A model generated the notes under the pieces. The model worked only from the letters and a program-made list of their open reading frames with translations, had not been told where the DNA came from and searched no databases. This document shows, piece after piece, positions 47,722 through 59,786 of a stretch of DNA of 64,000 bases. The DNA is taken from positions 62,001-126,000 of the forward strand of contig JAESUZ010002394.1 of the NCBI GenBank assembly GCA_017311185.1, written 5' to 3'. The stretch's first letter is position 1. Every line of letters begins with the position of its first letter. Source of the DNA: Proteles cristata cristata. Lineage: Eukaryota > Chordata > Mammalia > Carnivora > Hyaenidae. Made by a program: the position numbers and the translations under genes.

Positions 47722-49106
47722 AAAAAAATAAATTGATTTTAAAAAACAAGCAAAAAATAAAAAAAAATTTTAAAAAAATAAAAGAAAAAAGTCTGGCTGA
47801 TGTTCTCCCTTCTTTCCTCAAGTCCAGTATCATTATGATCATTGCTTTAAATTCTCCATCAAGCATATTACATATATCTGTTTCATTTAGATCTTGCCAA
47901 TGGCTTTGTCTTATTCTTTCATTTACAACAAATTTGTCTGTTTTGTCTTAGTCTCTGTGCCTGTTTATCAGTGTTAGGAAAGTCAGCTATGTCTCCTGTT
48001 CTTGAGGGTAATGTCTTTATGCAGAGAAGGTCTTATAGTGTCCTTCAGGGTAGTGTTCCCTTTTCCCCAGGGCCAAGGGCTTCCAGGAGTAACTTCAACG
48101 TGTGCTGCTTGTGCTCTTGTGTTGTGCCCTGGCTGCTTTATCCTTCAGGCCAGTCAACTGCAGATGCTATCTTTGCCTGTTGTGGGAAGTGTTTGGTCCC
48201 TGGCCTGAATGTGGCATTTTAACTAGGTGTTCTCTCGTCTGCTGTGGAATGAGACCTGTTGCTGCCACCCCTGGAACCATAGCTTTGTGAAACTCCTAGG
48301 TCAGGAGACATGGTTTTGGCAGGGGTTTGGGCCAGTCTTCTGGGGGAAGGGGACACTACACTGGGACTGAGGCAAGCATTACTGAGAAGGAAGTTTATAC
48401 CAGAGCATGGAAGGGCAGGGTTTGATGTAAGCAAGTTAGGTAGCAAATGTCAGTGCTGCACTGGTTTCCATATGTGGCCCTGTGTTTATTCTGGGGTGCA
48501 GGGCAGGGAAATGGTGCGCACCAGTTCATTTGTTCCTGGAGGGGTTTCTTCATGAATGCTCCCTCCCTGAGACATTCTGAGATGAGCAAATAATCTCCCC
48601 ACTCTGTGCCCAGGCACTCTTTAGATTGCTGTTTCCATGCTGTATGTTCACAGACTGTTTGTCCTTCCTTTCTCCAATCCCAGCCCCAATGTCCTCTGAG
48701 CTTTCCCAGAGCCAAGCATGCTGACCTTTAAAACTTTGGCCTTTGAGCCCTGCTTGTTTCAAGAACTCACAAAATTTGGGCCCTGTAGCTTTCCAAGCCA
48801 ATTGCTATGGGGATTTGTTTTCCCTATGTGCTCCCCTGTGTGTCAGTCTGTCTCCCACACTTCTCTGTGACTGCAGCTCCTTCTCTACCTGCAGTCACAC
48901 TCTGTTTCTCTCCCAAACCACATTTCTGTATTTTCTACTTTCTTTGATGTGGCCTTGTCTCTACCTTTAGTTCTGAAGTTTGTTCTGTCAGTCTTCAGAT
49001 CGATTTCTGGGGTATTGAGGATGATTTGATAGTTATCTGGTTATATTTGTGGGACAAGGCAAGCCTAGGTTCTTCCACTCTACCACTAATTTCCCCTCCT
49101 CCTACT

Positions 49107-50245
49107 TCTCACATTTCTTTATCCATTCATCTGTTGATAAACACTTAGGTTGTTTCCATGTCTTGCCTCATAAATGCTGCAATGAATGTGAGGGTGTAGA
49201 TATCTCTTTAAGTAGTGATTTTGTTTCCTGCAGATAAATACCCAGAAGGGAATTGCTGGAGCATATGGTAGTACTATTTTTAAATTTTTGAGGAAACCCC
49301 ATAATGTTTTTGATAGTGGCCACACCAATTTACATTTCCACCAACAGTGCACAAGTGTTCCCCTTTCTCCACATCCTTGCCAATATTTGTTATCTCTTGT
49401 TTTTTAATGATAGCCATTTTAACAGTTATGAGCTGGGATCTCATTGTGGTTTTGATTTGCATTTCTCTGATGATTAGTGATGTTGAACATACTTTCATGT
49501 ACATGTTGGCCATTTGTATGTCTCCTCTTTATTCAGGTCCTCTGCCTATTATTTATTTGTTTGTTTATGTATTGATGTATTTTTTGTGAGAGAGCAGTGA
49601 GAAGAGGAGGGACAGAGAAAAAGAGAATCTCAAGCAGGCTCCATGCTGTCAATGTAGAGTCCACTGTGGGGCAAAACCCATGAACCATGAGATCACAACC
49701 TGAGCCAAAATCAAGTGTCAGATCCTTAACTGACTGGTGACCCAGGTGCCCCTCCTCTGACTACTTTTAAATCGATTGTTTGGGGTTTCTTTTTTAATTG
49801 GGTTGTATGGGTTCTTTATATATCTTGGATATTAACCCTTATCAGAGATGTGATTTGTAAACATTTTCTTCCATTCCATAAGTAATCCTTTCATTTTGTT
49901 GATGTTTCCTTTGCAGCACAGAAGCTTACTAATTTGATGTACTCCCAGTTGTATATTCTTTCTTTTGTTGCCTTTGATTTTGGTGTCAAAACCAAAAAAC
50001 TCATTGCCAAGGCCAATACAAAGGAGTTTACTCTTTATGTTTTTTTCTATGAGTTTTCTGGTTTCAGGTCTTGTGTTCAAGTCTTTAATCCATTTTGAGT
50101 TGATTTTTGTGTATGATGTAAGACTTTTATTCTTATGCGTATGGCTGTCCAATTTTCCCAGCACCATTTATGAAAGAGACTATCTTTTCCACCATTTTAT
50201 ATTCTTGGCTCTTTTGTTGTAAATTAATTGACCATATGTGCATGG
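49107..50245 (-). mobile_element. Oldest L1 of the nest, right part, antisense
   Basis: Antisense ORF2 C-terminal half: 'ctttatccattcatctgttgat', 'agggaattgctggagcatatgg', 'ccaccaacagtgcacaagtgtt', 'gcacagaagcttactaatttgatg' and 'catttatgaaagagactatc'. It is contiguous in L1 order with the piece ending at 33468. It ends around 50,245 where unique sequence begins. A CanSINE interrupts it at about 49,545-49,753. Confidence 0.75.
49545..49753 (-). mobile_element. CanSINE, antisense
   Basis: Tail at left ('tatttatttgtttgtttatg'), GA-rich block, 'aagcaggctccatgctgtcaatg', 'gagatcacaacctgagcc' and head complement 'gtgacccaggtgcccc'. The flanks TCCTCTGCCTA and TCCTCTGACTA are a slightly decayed target duplication. 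Confidence 0.88.
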
Positions 50246-53200
50246 AAAAGACTTGGATTTGTTAAACCTAAAGCATTCCTATTACTGTTATCACCCCTGG
50301 AATCAGCTCATGGTTTTTGTAGCCATAGAATCTTGGGTCTATGAAATTATACTCATACATATTTTTCTTTATTTTCTCTGATTCAGCATTTTGATTGCCT
50401 TAGTTCCTGCTAGAGAGGAAGAAATTTCCAGAACAAACAGATTTGAAAACTCCATCTATCTTCAGTATGTCAGGCTACATAAGCAATATCTCATTAAAGT
50501 TATCAAAGGACAATTCTTTTCAGACTACCAGATCTAAAAGCACTGAAACAGGCAGTCATTTGAAACAACAAAAAAAGAAGAAAATAAACAAAGAGTGCAT
50601 GCTGTACATTTTGACTATTCGCGAAACTTAAAAGTTGAGACTTATCATATACGAAGAGAAACATTTACCACAGGTGCCAGTTTTTAAATCCCATGTATCT
50701 ACATATTTATTGTTTATGACTAGCTTTCCACTCAGATGCTTCATATTTTGCCTAGAAATATCTTGCATTACCTTTGTATTTCCTACCTGTATAAGGATCA
50801 GTGGACAAATATAACTGTCAAACATCATGAGTTCCCCAGAATATTAGAGTTATGGTAATATTATCAACTATGATTATGGCCATTAATATAAAATACTAGA
50901 AGCCATGCTTTTTTGGTTTCTTTGTGTGTTTGTTTGCCAATGAAGCATAAACATCAAATATCAGGGGGAAAAATGTACTGATTCATCAGGTAAAACCTCT
51001 CGGAGCCTGAGACACATTTCCAATGGTTTCCCACAAAACTATTTTTGACCATAGTATTTCTACCGCTTGGACTTGTGCCTAATCATACAATGAGACTGCT
51101 TCAACCACCCAGATGTATATGGGCAAAAATAGTAATTCCACACCAAGTTATTATTAGCTTTTGCTGCCTGAATCATGGCTTGAGATCTATTTGTTTTTTA
51201 CAAGTGATATTGACATAATCAAATGACAATTAGTTTGAATATGTTCTTCCTAGCTTGTGCCCCCATTAGCAGCTCTCAGTTAGGAATCCTCTCATAAATG
51301 GACAAATTGTTCCTTAAGCATTATCAGTTTACCCATAAAATTTAATTCTTTAAGGAAGTCTGAACTACTGCATATATTATAGTAATAAACGTTTTAAGTA
51401 TAAAACATTGGTTTTAGATGTATCTACTAACTATTATTTTGGGCAAGAGCTTTAAAGTTGAAGCCAATCACCCAGCAGGATAAGAGATTCTGAAACAGTG
51501 AGAATTAAATATTACACACAGTATTAGAATCAGAACAGGCAAGTCCATGGTATAACATGACAATGCCCTTTATCTAAACAGGGAGCATGAAGTACAGGGG
51601 TCACCATATAAATGTGAAATATGTGTGTATTAATTGGAGTTGCCATTTGGAAAGTTTTATTTCATTTGGTTTTAAATAAGCTTCAAATCTTCAGATAACA
51701 ATTCTACACCACCTAAAATCCTTTCTAATAGTAGACATTATATAAGTATATTAATTTGAAATGTACCTGTTAATAACAAATGGTGTGTCATTATTCAGAA
51801 GGTATAAGATCTGTGCTACTTTTAAGGATAGCATTTGGAGTTTTCCCAGACTAGCAGTTCAGATTTAACATAGTTACTGCCCCAATTAACCCTTTCATGA
51901 AGTAACAATTTGAAGAAATCAGGCCAAATTAAATGGGGCAGGGAGTGCAGGAATGTGAAATATGTAATTTTGGTTTTGTCCATTTTCCACCTTCCCTTTC
52001 ATTTTTCCTCCTCGTTCCTGATGCCCTTGCTTTCACTAGTTTCCTATCTTATACCCCCTCTTCATCCAGCTATTCAACAAATCTCCAAGTAAGTTTGAAC
52101 CTGATAATTTTTAATGCCATGTCATTGCTTTTACTTACATTTGAGAAAACAAAGTATATTTTAGTCCAGTATTCAAACTAATCAAGCATTTGTGAAACTG
52201 ATGACTTTTTAAACAGGATCCAAGAAATATCACTAATTGTACAATTTTTGGTAGATGGTGACAAGCCAGGATGGTAATTGGATCCAGTAGGGGAGGTTGG
52301 AAGGACTTGGAAATGGGGGTTTTGAATCCCCCACCTGTCTCCTCTTAAGTTCTAAAGGTCTCTAAAGAGACGAAGAATGTTAAGAACACTCCATCATTAC
52401 TGTTTTTGCCTATCACAAACTTTGGCCAGACCAATCCCTATCCAATGCCCTTAAAATAGACACCAGAGATATTGACTTACTCTGGCCTATCATTCTTCTG
52501 TCAATAAAACATTAATAACTATAAATAACTTAGAATACAATTACTGGTGGGGGGGATGGCAAAGCAAAAAACTTCTTCTACATTGACAGATAAAAGCAAC
52601 ATTTTAAATCAGATCAGATTGAAGCACTGATAATATTTAATAAAATGTTTCTAAGCAACAGGGTAGAAAAATCAAAGAGCTTCAACAGAGCTGACATTAA
52701 TAGAGAGAAAAGGGATCCAAAAATAGCCTCATTTTCTTATAAGCAATTCAGTCTGCAAGGTAAAACAGATTCCTTCCCAAAACAGCCTCCTGAATAATAA
52801 TCTCTTTCCAAACATCCTGCGTTTGGCCTCAGCACAGCATAACCATGTGAGTAGCCAAGTTTTAATATGTATGAATATCTTGGGGAGTAAGTGCTGGGGA
52901 ACAGCAATGATTTCAATGCCATGGCCATGTGATGAACCCTCTTCAACTCTTGTTTGCTGAGATAATGACAAATAAAAAGGAATGCGTGATTTCTCTTTTA
53001 TGTATGTTCTAAGCCCATCTAAGTGGAACTTTTTAAATCCATTGCTAGTGGCACCTAGTTTTGTCAGCAAGAAAGATTTTTGAAAGAGAAATTCAAATCT
53101 CTGTAATAGGTCAGAATAAGTACTTAATAGATTCAAGTCAAGAGGAGATTATGTGATCTTTCCCTGTCACCTTAATGCCATAAGACCAAGAACACTTTTA

Positions 53201-53281
53201 ATATTTGTATATCAGTTTTCTCACCACTGCATCTTTGAAATTACAACTTAGGAATCACTAAACATTCTCATCAGCTTTTTC
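50246..53281. other. Unique AT-rich intergenic sequence
   Basis: Three kilobases without young repeats. A 135-codon minus-strand open frame at 52,729-53,136 has no domain I recognise and no splice or promoter context. Nothing else is supported. Confidence 0.55.
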
Positions 53282-53299
53282 AAGAGTACAGTGTGTGTG

Positions 53300-54171
53300 C
53301 GCCCGAAAAACAAACAACCCAGTGAAGAAATGGGCAGAAGATATGAACAGACACTTCTCCAAAGAGGACATCCAGATGGCCAACAGACACATGAAACGAT
53401 GCTCAGCATCCCTCCTCATCAGGGAAATACAAATCAAAACCACACTGAGATACCACCTCACGCCAGTCAGAGTGGCTAAAATGAGCCAATCAGAGAACTC
53501 TAGATGCTGGCGAGGATGTGGAGAAACGGGCACCCTCCTACACTGTTGGTGGGAATGTAAACTGGTACAGCCCCTCTGGAAAACAGTGTGGAGGTTCCTC
53601 AGGAAACTAACAATAGAACTCCCCTATGACCCAGCAATAGCACTGCTAGGAATTTACCCAAGGGATACAGAAATGCTGATGCATAGGAGCACATGTACCC
53701 CAATGTTCATAGCAGCACTCTCCACAATAGCTAAAACATGGAAAGAGCCTAAGTGTCCATCAACAGACGAATGGATCAAGAAGATGTGGTTTATCTATAC
53801 CATGGAATACTCATGGCAATGAGAAACAATGAAATCTGGCCATGTGTAGCAACATGGATGGACCTTGAGGGTGTTATGCTGAGCGAAATAAGTCAGGCAG
53901 AGAAGGACAAATATCATATGTGTGCACGTATAGGAGGATTAGGAGGAACTTAACAGAGGACCAAGGGGGAGAAGAAGGGCAGGAAATGGTGGGGGAAAGG
54001 GAGAGAGGCAAACCATGAGAGACTCTTGAATGCTGACAAAAACTGAGGACTGGTGGATGTGGGGGGGAGGAGGGATGGGCATGGAGGAGGACACTTGTGG
54101 GGATGAGCACTGGGTGTTATGTGGAAACTAATTTGACAATAAACTATTTGTAAAAAAAAAAAAAAAAAAAA
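53300..54171 (+). mobile_element. Recent 5'-truncated L1 insertion (872 bp)
   Basis: Contains the last ~210 codons of ORF2, the G-rich 3' UTR, AATAAA and about 22 uninterrupted A residues. It is flanked by a perfect 18-bp target duplication AAGAGTACAGTGTGTGTG at 53282-53299 and 54172-54189. It is almost base-for-base the same as 46,870-47,720. One base is missing in 'gaatactcatggcaatg' (about 53,810), which shifts the ORF2 frame. The perfect duplication and pure A tail argue for a young insertion. Confidence 0.97.
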
Positions 54172-54189
54172 AAGAGTACAGTGTGTGTG

Positions 54190-54777
54190 AATGTCCTTTT
54201 TAAAAAACAGGTTGTAGAGAAGGCCTGTGGCATACAAATGTTTATTCTCAGCTCTCTTTCACTCTGCATTTAAAAAAAAACATGGATAATGGGCTCAAGA
54301 AAGAAAAAAAGAGGCCCTTCTGCAGGCTACTTACTGGTCTAACAAACCAGTACTAGATACTTTGATTTCCTCATTTCTGCTGCCAGCTACAGGTGGATAT
54401 AGAGTCAGGATAGGAAATTGTACAGATCATTTTATTGGAGAAAAAGATGTTTACTAAAATACACACATACATACATACATTCAAGGAACCGTAGCTTTTA
54501 GAGTTGCTTATTTGATGATTAACCACAATGAGAAAACTCACCAAAAATATATATTTTGTGATGATTTGTAAAATTAAGTCACAGTACTTTGGTCCCAGCA
54601 ACCTCCAGCCCAAGGACTGCACACCTCCTGTCAAAATGAGCCTGACTTTCCTCCATGCCATGTCTTTCTACACTCCATATACAAATTCAAAAATTACTTG
54701 GTCTTTCAAGCCACCATTAATTTCAAAATTAACTTAATCTCGCCCAGTTTTATTCCATGAATTTCCTTGATGGACTT
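54190..54777. other. Unique sequence
   Basis: No gene or repeat beyond a short (ACAT)n run at about 54,463-54,480. Confidence 0.55.
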
Positions 54778-54973
54778 TTTTTTTAAGTTTATTTATTTAT
54801 TTTGAAAGAGAAAGAGTGCAAACAGGGGAAGGGCTGAGAGAGAATCCTAAGCAGGCTCCTCACCATGATTGCAGAATCTGATGTGGGGCTTAAACCCACT
54901 AACCATGAGACCATGATCTAAGTCAACATCAAGAGTTGGATGCTTAACCGACTAAGACACCCAGGAGTTCCCC
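54778..54973 (-). mobile_element. CanSINE, antisense, diverged
   Basis: T-rich tail, shortened GA block, 'aagcaggctcctcaccatgattgcag', 'gaccatgatctaagtc' and a decayed head complement 'aagacacccaggagttcc'. It is older than most SINEs in this window. Confidence 0.85.
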
Positions 54974-55895
54974 CCGCTTAGTGGACATTTTTGAGACATG
55001 GGTTAGATATTATGGTTTTCATTGTCTTTATTATTCCTATCAATTTTTTATATATCTCAGTGAAAGGGTAAAGTAATCCGAAAGTAAAATGTTTACATTT
55101 TTTGTAAAAAGTGATTAGCACAATGTCCATTTTAAATCATTTCCACAAAACCTGAAATTAAGCTGCCAAGTGCTCCTACCATTTTTCTAAGGTAGCCATT
55201 ATAGGGTGCCTCCCCTACTTTTTAAACTATTATGCATTTTAGGTTCTCTAATAACTACTTGAGGGAGTCAGAGATGTGAGACTAAAATTGAGTGCAAGGT
55301 TAATGTTCTTTTACTCAGCCTCCATCCCTAATACTCTGCTGATATAGCCATTTTTCATTTTAATAACATAATGGTGTTTTCATTCAGACATATTGCCTAC
55401 ATTAATGCTGTCTTTCCTGATGTCAGCATGTATATTTAAATTGTGTCACACCACGCAGCAAAATATCAGGTCAGCCATAGCTCATGGCAGTAAAAAACAG
55501 TGCTGAATTGATGGAGAAATTAAATTGCTTCTAATTATATATTGCTTTTTATCTTTGAGAGTCAGATTATGAAATATGCTTTGCATTATTCTAGATTACT
55601 CTTAAAACACCTCCTGTAGGTAAATCAACTGATCTGACTTCACCTGGAGAGTACCTTGCTGATAAATCCTGCGTGGCAAGGTACAAGTTACCCCCCATTG
55701 CTTGCTTGTTCTTCAAGAGCCCAGGCTCTTAAATCATTATTTAAAAGTTTGAGAAGTCTTGATGAACCATAAAATATTCTCTCCAGGCACAAGAGCTTTG
55801 GGGAATAGCAAAGAACACTGAACCAAGAAGCAGAAGACTGTTGTCTTCTTATTCAGCTCAGCCAATAACTAGCTATATGAACACAATTTAGATGA
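54974..55895. other. Unique sequence
   Basis: No supported gene, exon or named repeat. Confidence 0.5.
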
Positions 55896-55899
55896 CATT

Positions 55900-56600
55900 T
55901 ATTGCCATTTTAGATCCTCTAAGTGGCTCCCAGTTACCACACAGACCAAATTCAGGCTCCCACTGTGGCCTTCAATTTCAGCCACTGTTCTGTTCCAAAT
56001 GTCTAAGGAGTGATCTTGTGGAGGGGTGAGGTGTCCACACTGCTAAGAATCCTCAGTCCACCACTAGCCGGCCATGTGAACTTGAACAAATTACTTAATC
56101 TCTCTGGGACTCAATTGCTTAACTTATAAATGAGAGGTAATAGCTGCCTTGCTGGGCTGCAGTGAGGATTAAATGAGTTGAAATTGCCATGTCCTTAGTA
56201 CAGTACCTGTAAAGAGTAAGTACTCTGTGTTTGTTAAAGAAAAAGGAGTCTCTTCCCAACCTCCACTTAAAACCCATCTGCTTCACAAAGCTTTCCCAAA
56301 TGAATGTATATGCTTTCAGAACCAATGGACAATTGCTGAGTTGCATTAGCAGCTCAGACACATTGATGTGTTCAAGGTGTCTGAAAGCAATGAGACTGAT
56401 TTTCCTCTGATACCTGATTCACTTCATAGTCACCCTTCATGTTCCTTCTTATGTTTCTTTGTTCCCTGTGTATGTGTAAGACTGAGAGATTTTGTTCCCT
56501 CTGAAGAATTACTTCTTACCCATTCCACTTCCCCTGGAAAATTTCCATTCCTCTTTCGATACCACCTCTTCTGTGAGCCCTTCCCTGACACCCTCAGCTA
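55900..56600 (+). repeat. L2 fragments flanking a MIR
   Basis: L2-like 'gatcctctaagtggctcccagtt..caaattcaggctccc' (55,912-56,010) and 'cgataccacctcttctgtgagcccttccctgac' (56,557-56,590) in sense orientation surround a MIR. The order is as in an L2 with a nested or neighbouring MIR. Confidence 0.55.
56040..56235 (+). repeat. MIR SINE, sense, well preserved
   Basis: 'agccggccatgtgaacttgaacaaattacttaatctctctgggactcaattgc' then 'ttgctgggctgcagtgaggattaaatgagttgaaat' and 'cagtacctgtaaagagtaagtactc' follow the MIR consensus throughout. Confidence 0.85.
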
Positions 56601-56639
56601 GTAAGGCACTCTCTTTTCACAGCAGTTTTTAAATGGCCA

Positions 56640-57060
56640 CAAAATTCTTTTACGTTCCTCCCATTGAGAGTTAGGGTCTGTGATCCTTCCTCTTGCTTCT
56701 GGGTGGACTTGTAGCTGCTTCATCTGCTACAGTATGTGGCGGGAGTGAAACTTGTGTCTTATGAAGCTGGCCCTCCACCTTGTTTACTGAAACACGCACG
56801 CGTGGAGCCCGAGACTGCCATGCCTCGAGGAAACCTGGCCATATGGAGAAGTCATGTGTACACACTCTAGTCAGTAGTCCTGGTCATCATGCCTTCCAGT
56901 TGCGGTCTCAGACACTGTGGGGCACAGACAAGCCATCTCTTTCTTATCTCTTCTGTGCCTTTCCAAATTCCTAACCCACCAAATCTTTGAGAAATGAAAA
57001 TATGGCTGCCTCACGCCACTAAATCCTGGGTTAATTTATTACATAGCAAAGTAACTAGAA
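56640..57060 (+). repeat. Unclassified LTR-like ancient repeat
   Basis: Begins 'cttttacgttcctcccattgagagttagggtctg' and ends 'actaaatcctgggttaatttattacatagcaaagtaactagaac', ends I associate with ERVL-type LTRs. The same start motif ('cacttctcccattgagaagtagagtcc') recurs at 63,945, so two copies may be present. Family not determined. Confidence 0.4.
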
Positions 57061-57119
57061 CAATTTTCTGTGATTCCAAGAGATTTGTATAGATCAACAA
57101 TATAGCACTCAATAGCAGT

Positions 57120-57255
57120 GAATAATAATAATTTGTATTGTCCTGCTCACTGGATTGTGAGTTCCACAAAGGCTTTATACATCTCTGTATGCTGGCACCA
57201 AATATTGTGCCTGGTATATAATAGATGCTCACTATATGTTTATTGAATAAATCAT
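57120..57255 (+). repeat. L2 LINE 3' end
   Basis: 'ggattgtgagttccacaaaggc', 'tatgctggcaccaaatattgtgcctggtatataatagatgctcac' and 'tgtttattgaataaat' are the diagnostic L2 3' end. Confidence 0.8.
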
Positions 57256-57259
57256 TTCT

Positions 57260-59545
57260 TAGAGAGTACAGATGTCAAATAATGTAGTCTTAAATTATAA
57301 TAGAGTTAAGATATAATTTTAGTTTATAAGCACCGAATGAAAGGCAGTGCTTGTATGTCTATATATATGTTTAAGACACGTGAATGTACACACCCATTTT
57401 GTGTGCATTTGTTCACCCCAGACTCCCTGCCCCTACCACACCAGCACCTACTATTTACTGGGCTGTTCACTTCAAGGGATCACATAGTTTGACTAGCTTA
57501 GAGAAAACTCTTTTTTCTTCCTGGCCCTAAATCATGCCTGTGTATAAAGCCCTCCTTGAAGCCATCCTTGTTAAATTAGTCCAGAGCATGACAGGAAGCT
57601 GGCCTCTGGCTTCCAAACCAAGAGGCAGTCAGACTGTAAGATTCTTAACAGATTCTTTCATGGGATAGGCACACACCCTTTAACTAGCAGTGGCTTGCAT
57701 ATTGTTCTCTATTTTTATTCAGTTAAGTAAGCCAAGAAAGTGCAGAGTTCTTGTTTTCATTGCCAGCTTTAGCTGACTATATATAGATACGATATTATAT
57801 GCTCACGTAGACATGTAACATATATATGTATATTCACACCAAGTTTTTTCCATCAGGTTAGCAGCCTGATTTGGCTCAACTCTGTAGCTTAGAGCTCCTG
57901 GTAATACTACAGGGAATGCTGTTCACTTGCTCCGCCATGTGCTATGCTGGGGAAATCTGTGCCATCCCCACTAAATGCCAAGCAGAAGCCTCATTCTGGC
58001 TTCATTTATTTTGTTGGGTTTGAGGTAAATCTTTGTTTCAGTGTCTACATGCAAACCAATCCTGCCACTTCTCAAAAGTCTAATTCTATAAATGGAATTC
58101 AAGAAACCATTTGACTCAACAAGTATTAGAAGTGCTGAGATTGAAGGAAACATGAAGTGAACTCCAAAGTGACATCACAGACTCTGGGATTGGGAATTAT
58201 GAGGCAGTGCCAGCCATGAACCATGCAAGTGAAAGGTGGAATTATCTGGCATAGGGCAGTGCCTGCGAGACCATACAGTGAAAAATGGTGGGTCAAGGAG
58301 AAGGAATACATTGGCAACACAACCACTGACCTATGGGTTCTGGCTTGTAAGAGCCCATATCAATTGACATGCAGAAAAATAAAAGAAGGGTCAAACATGT
58401 ACCGAGTACCAATTAGTTTTGCACCAGGAATTTTTCTAGATACTTTACTTGTTGGCCCATGCGCTTTGCACCACCCTGATGGCAAGTCCTGTGATACCTC
58501 TGGGTTTGGTTCCTCATCTGAGGCGATGGTTCTCACTCCCAAGGCTGCTTTACCTGCCTCCCTTCTGTCGAAGCCAACCATCTTCCTCCCATTTCACTGA
58601 CATCAGGGCATCTGGTGTGAAGTCACTGTGTTTACAAATTTCTTATTATCTTCACTTCTGTTTGCTATTGTTTTTCTTTACTAACTTCAGAAAAACTTTT
58701 CCAAGTCTCCTTCTTTGATCCCAGTTTTCCATTCTCTTGCATCTTCAAATATCACCAAGGAACTGGCCCTTTTCCCTTGGCCTATAAATGTTTTTAAATC
58801 CAGAGACATCTCCATTGATTTCTATCTCTTCCAGAGACTCTCTTCAATGTTTGCTTCAATAAATAGCCCTCACCTACCAGCACAAATCAGGGACAAAATG
58901 ATAGTAGAAGACAAGTAGATAAAGGGGGGACATGAAGGGCCAGAGAGTGGGTATTAACTGAAGTGCAAAACAAGCTTCATCTATCCTAGAAGATGTGATA
59001 TCTGAACTTGTCTGGCTGTGTAAGAAAACAGATTTCTATGCAGGAAGAAACAGTGGGTGCAGAGGACCACTTTAGATAGGAAGATCTGGAAAGGCCTCTC
59101 TGAGGACCGTTACAATCCCAGTGTATATATGTGATTAGGTACTGGGAACCCAAACTTCTACACTGAATTAGATAATGCTTTGGATATTGGTTAAGATTTG
59201 TTCTTTCTCCTAAAATAATAGTAATATATGTCCTGGTTGTTTATGACTTCAGGCCTAAGTCCAGTTTTAGGTAACAGGCAAGAAAACATATAATTATGCT
59301 TTATTACAATTTGTCATGCATTGAATTAGCTTGTATTTTATCTACTTAAAATACGGGTATTTTAACATGGCATTCATGTGATATAAATAAAAATATATAC
59401 AAAATAATGTAAAACTGTGTACCACAGGATTTTACTGGAAGAGTTTAATAACATGTAAAACATCATGTATCGCAAGGACCAGATACCCATTAATTGCCCC
59501 TCATCTACTTATCTGTATTTTATACACATCGATATTATACCACCA
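57260..59545. other. Unique intergenic sequence
   Basis: No supported gene. A 125-codon open frame at 58,223-58,600 lacks any recognisable domain. 58,420-58,560 has faint antisense MIR-like words ('ggttcctcatctgaggcgatgg') below the level needed for a call. Confidence 0.5.
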
Positions 59546-59549
59546 ATCA

Positions 59550-59733
59550 TATTGTGTATATATATATGTATATATGTGTATATATATATGTATATGTATA
59601 TATATGTACACAATACCTATATACATATATACATAGGTATACACATACCTATACATAGGTATACACATACCTATATACACACACACATAAACCAATATAC
59701 ATATATATACATATACTTATATACATACGTGTG

Positions 59734-59784
<51 letters not shown>
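59550..59784. repeat. Compound TA/TG/CA microsatellite with palindromic units
   Basis: About 235 bases of alternating purine-pyrimidine: (TA)n, (TG)n and (CA)n patches with inverted units such as 'acctatatac..' and '..gtatacataggt', ending in about 22 TA repeats. An apparent 123-codon Tyr/Ile-rich frame across it is an artefact of the repeat. Confidence 0.95.

Positions 59785-59786
<2 letters not shown>

Larger units (their letters stand above)
40430..47787 (+). mobile_element. Young full-length L1 retrotransposon (about 7.1 kb before SINE insertion), defective
   Basis: It is complete from the 5' UTR start (GAGAGGGGGGCAATATGGCGG-like) to the A-rich tail. A 12-bp target duplication AAAGTCTGGCTG at 40418-40429 and 47788-47799, preceded by TT, fits an L1 endonuclease TT/AAAG-type nick. 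The order is: 5' UTR (40430-42351), ORF1 (from 42352), 46-base spacer, ORF2 (from 43670), G-rich 3' UTR (47522-47715), AATAAA at 47716. The 3' 1 kb is nearly identical to the insertion at 53,300. Stops, frameshifts, a SINE and an internal duplication make it incapable of autonomous movement as it stands. Confidence 0.95.
34036..49106 (-). mobile_element. Second L1 of the nest, near full length, antisense, multiply interrupted
   Basis: Read on the minus strand this runs from a 5' UTR at ~49,106 to a 3' end at ~34,036. The endonuclease part of ORF2 is recognisable around 37,010-37,500 (e.g. a DILDQIDLTDIFGRF peptide). Subtracting the young L1 (40430-47799), an L1 fragment (about 37785-39135), SINEs and simple repeats leaves about 5.9 kb, consistent with a nearly complete L1 lacking a few hundred bases. 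The 11-bp duplication at 33458-33468/49107-49117 brackets it. ORF1 and ORF2 are riddled with stops. Confidence 0.75.

Noticed and set aside
52729..53136. 135-codon - strand open frame
   Set aside because: No domain and no supporting context; an overlapping shorter frame reads differently.
58223..58600. 125-codon + strand open frame
   Set aside because: No recognisable family and partly MIR-like sequence.
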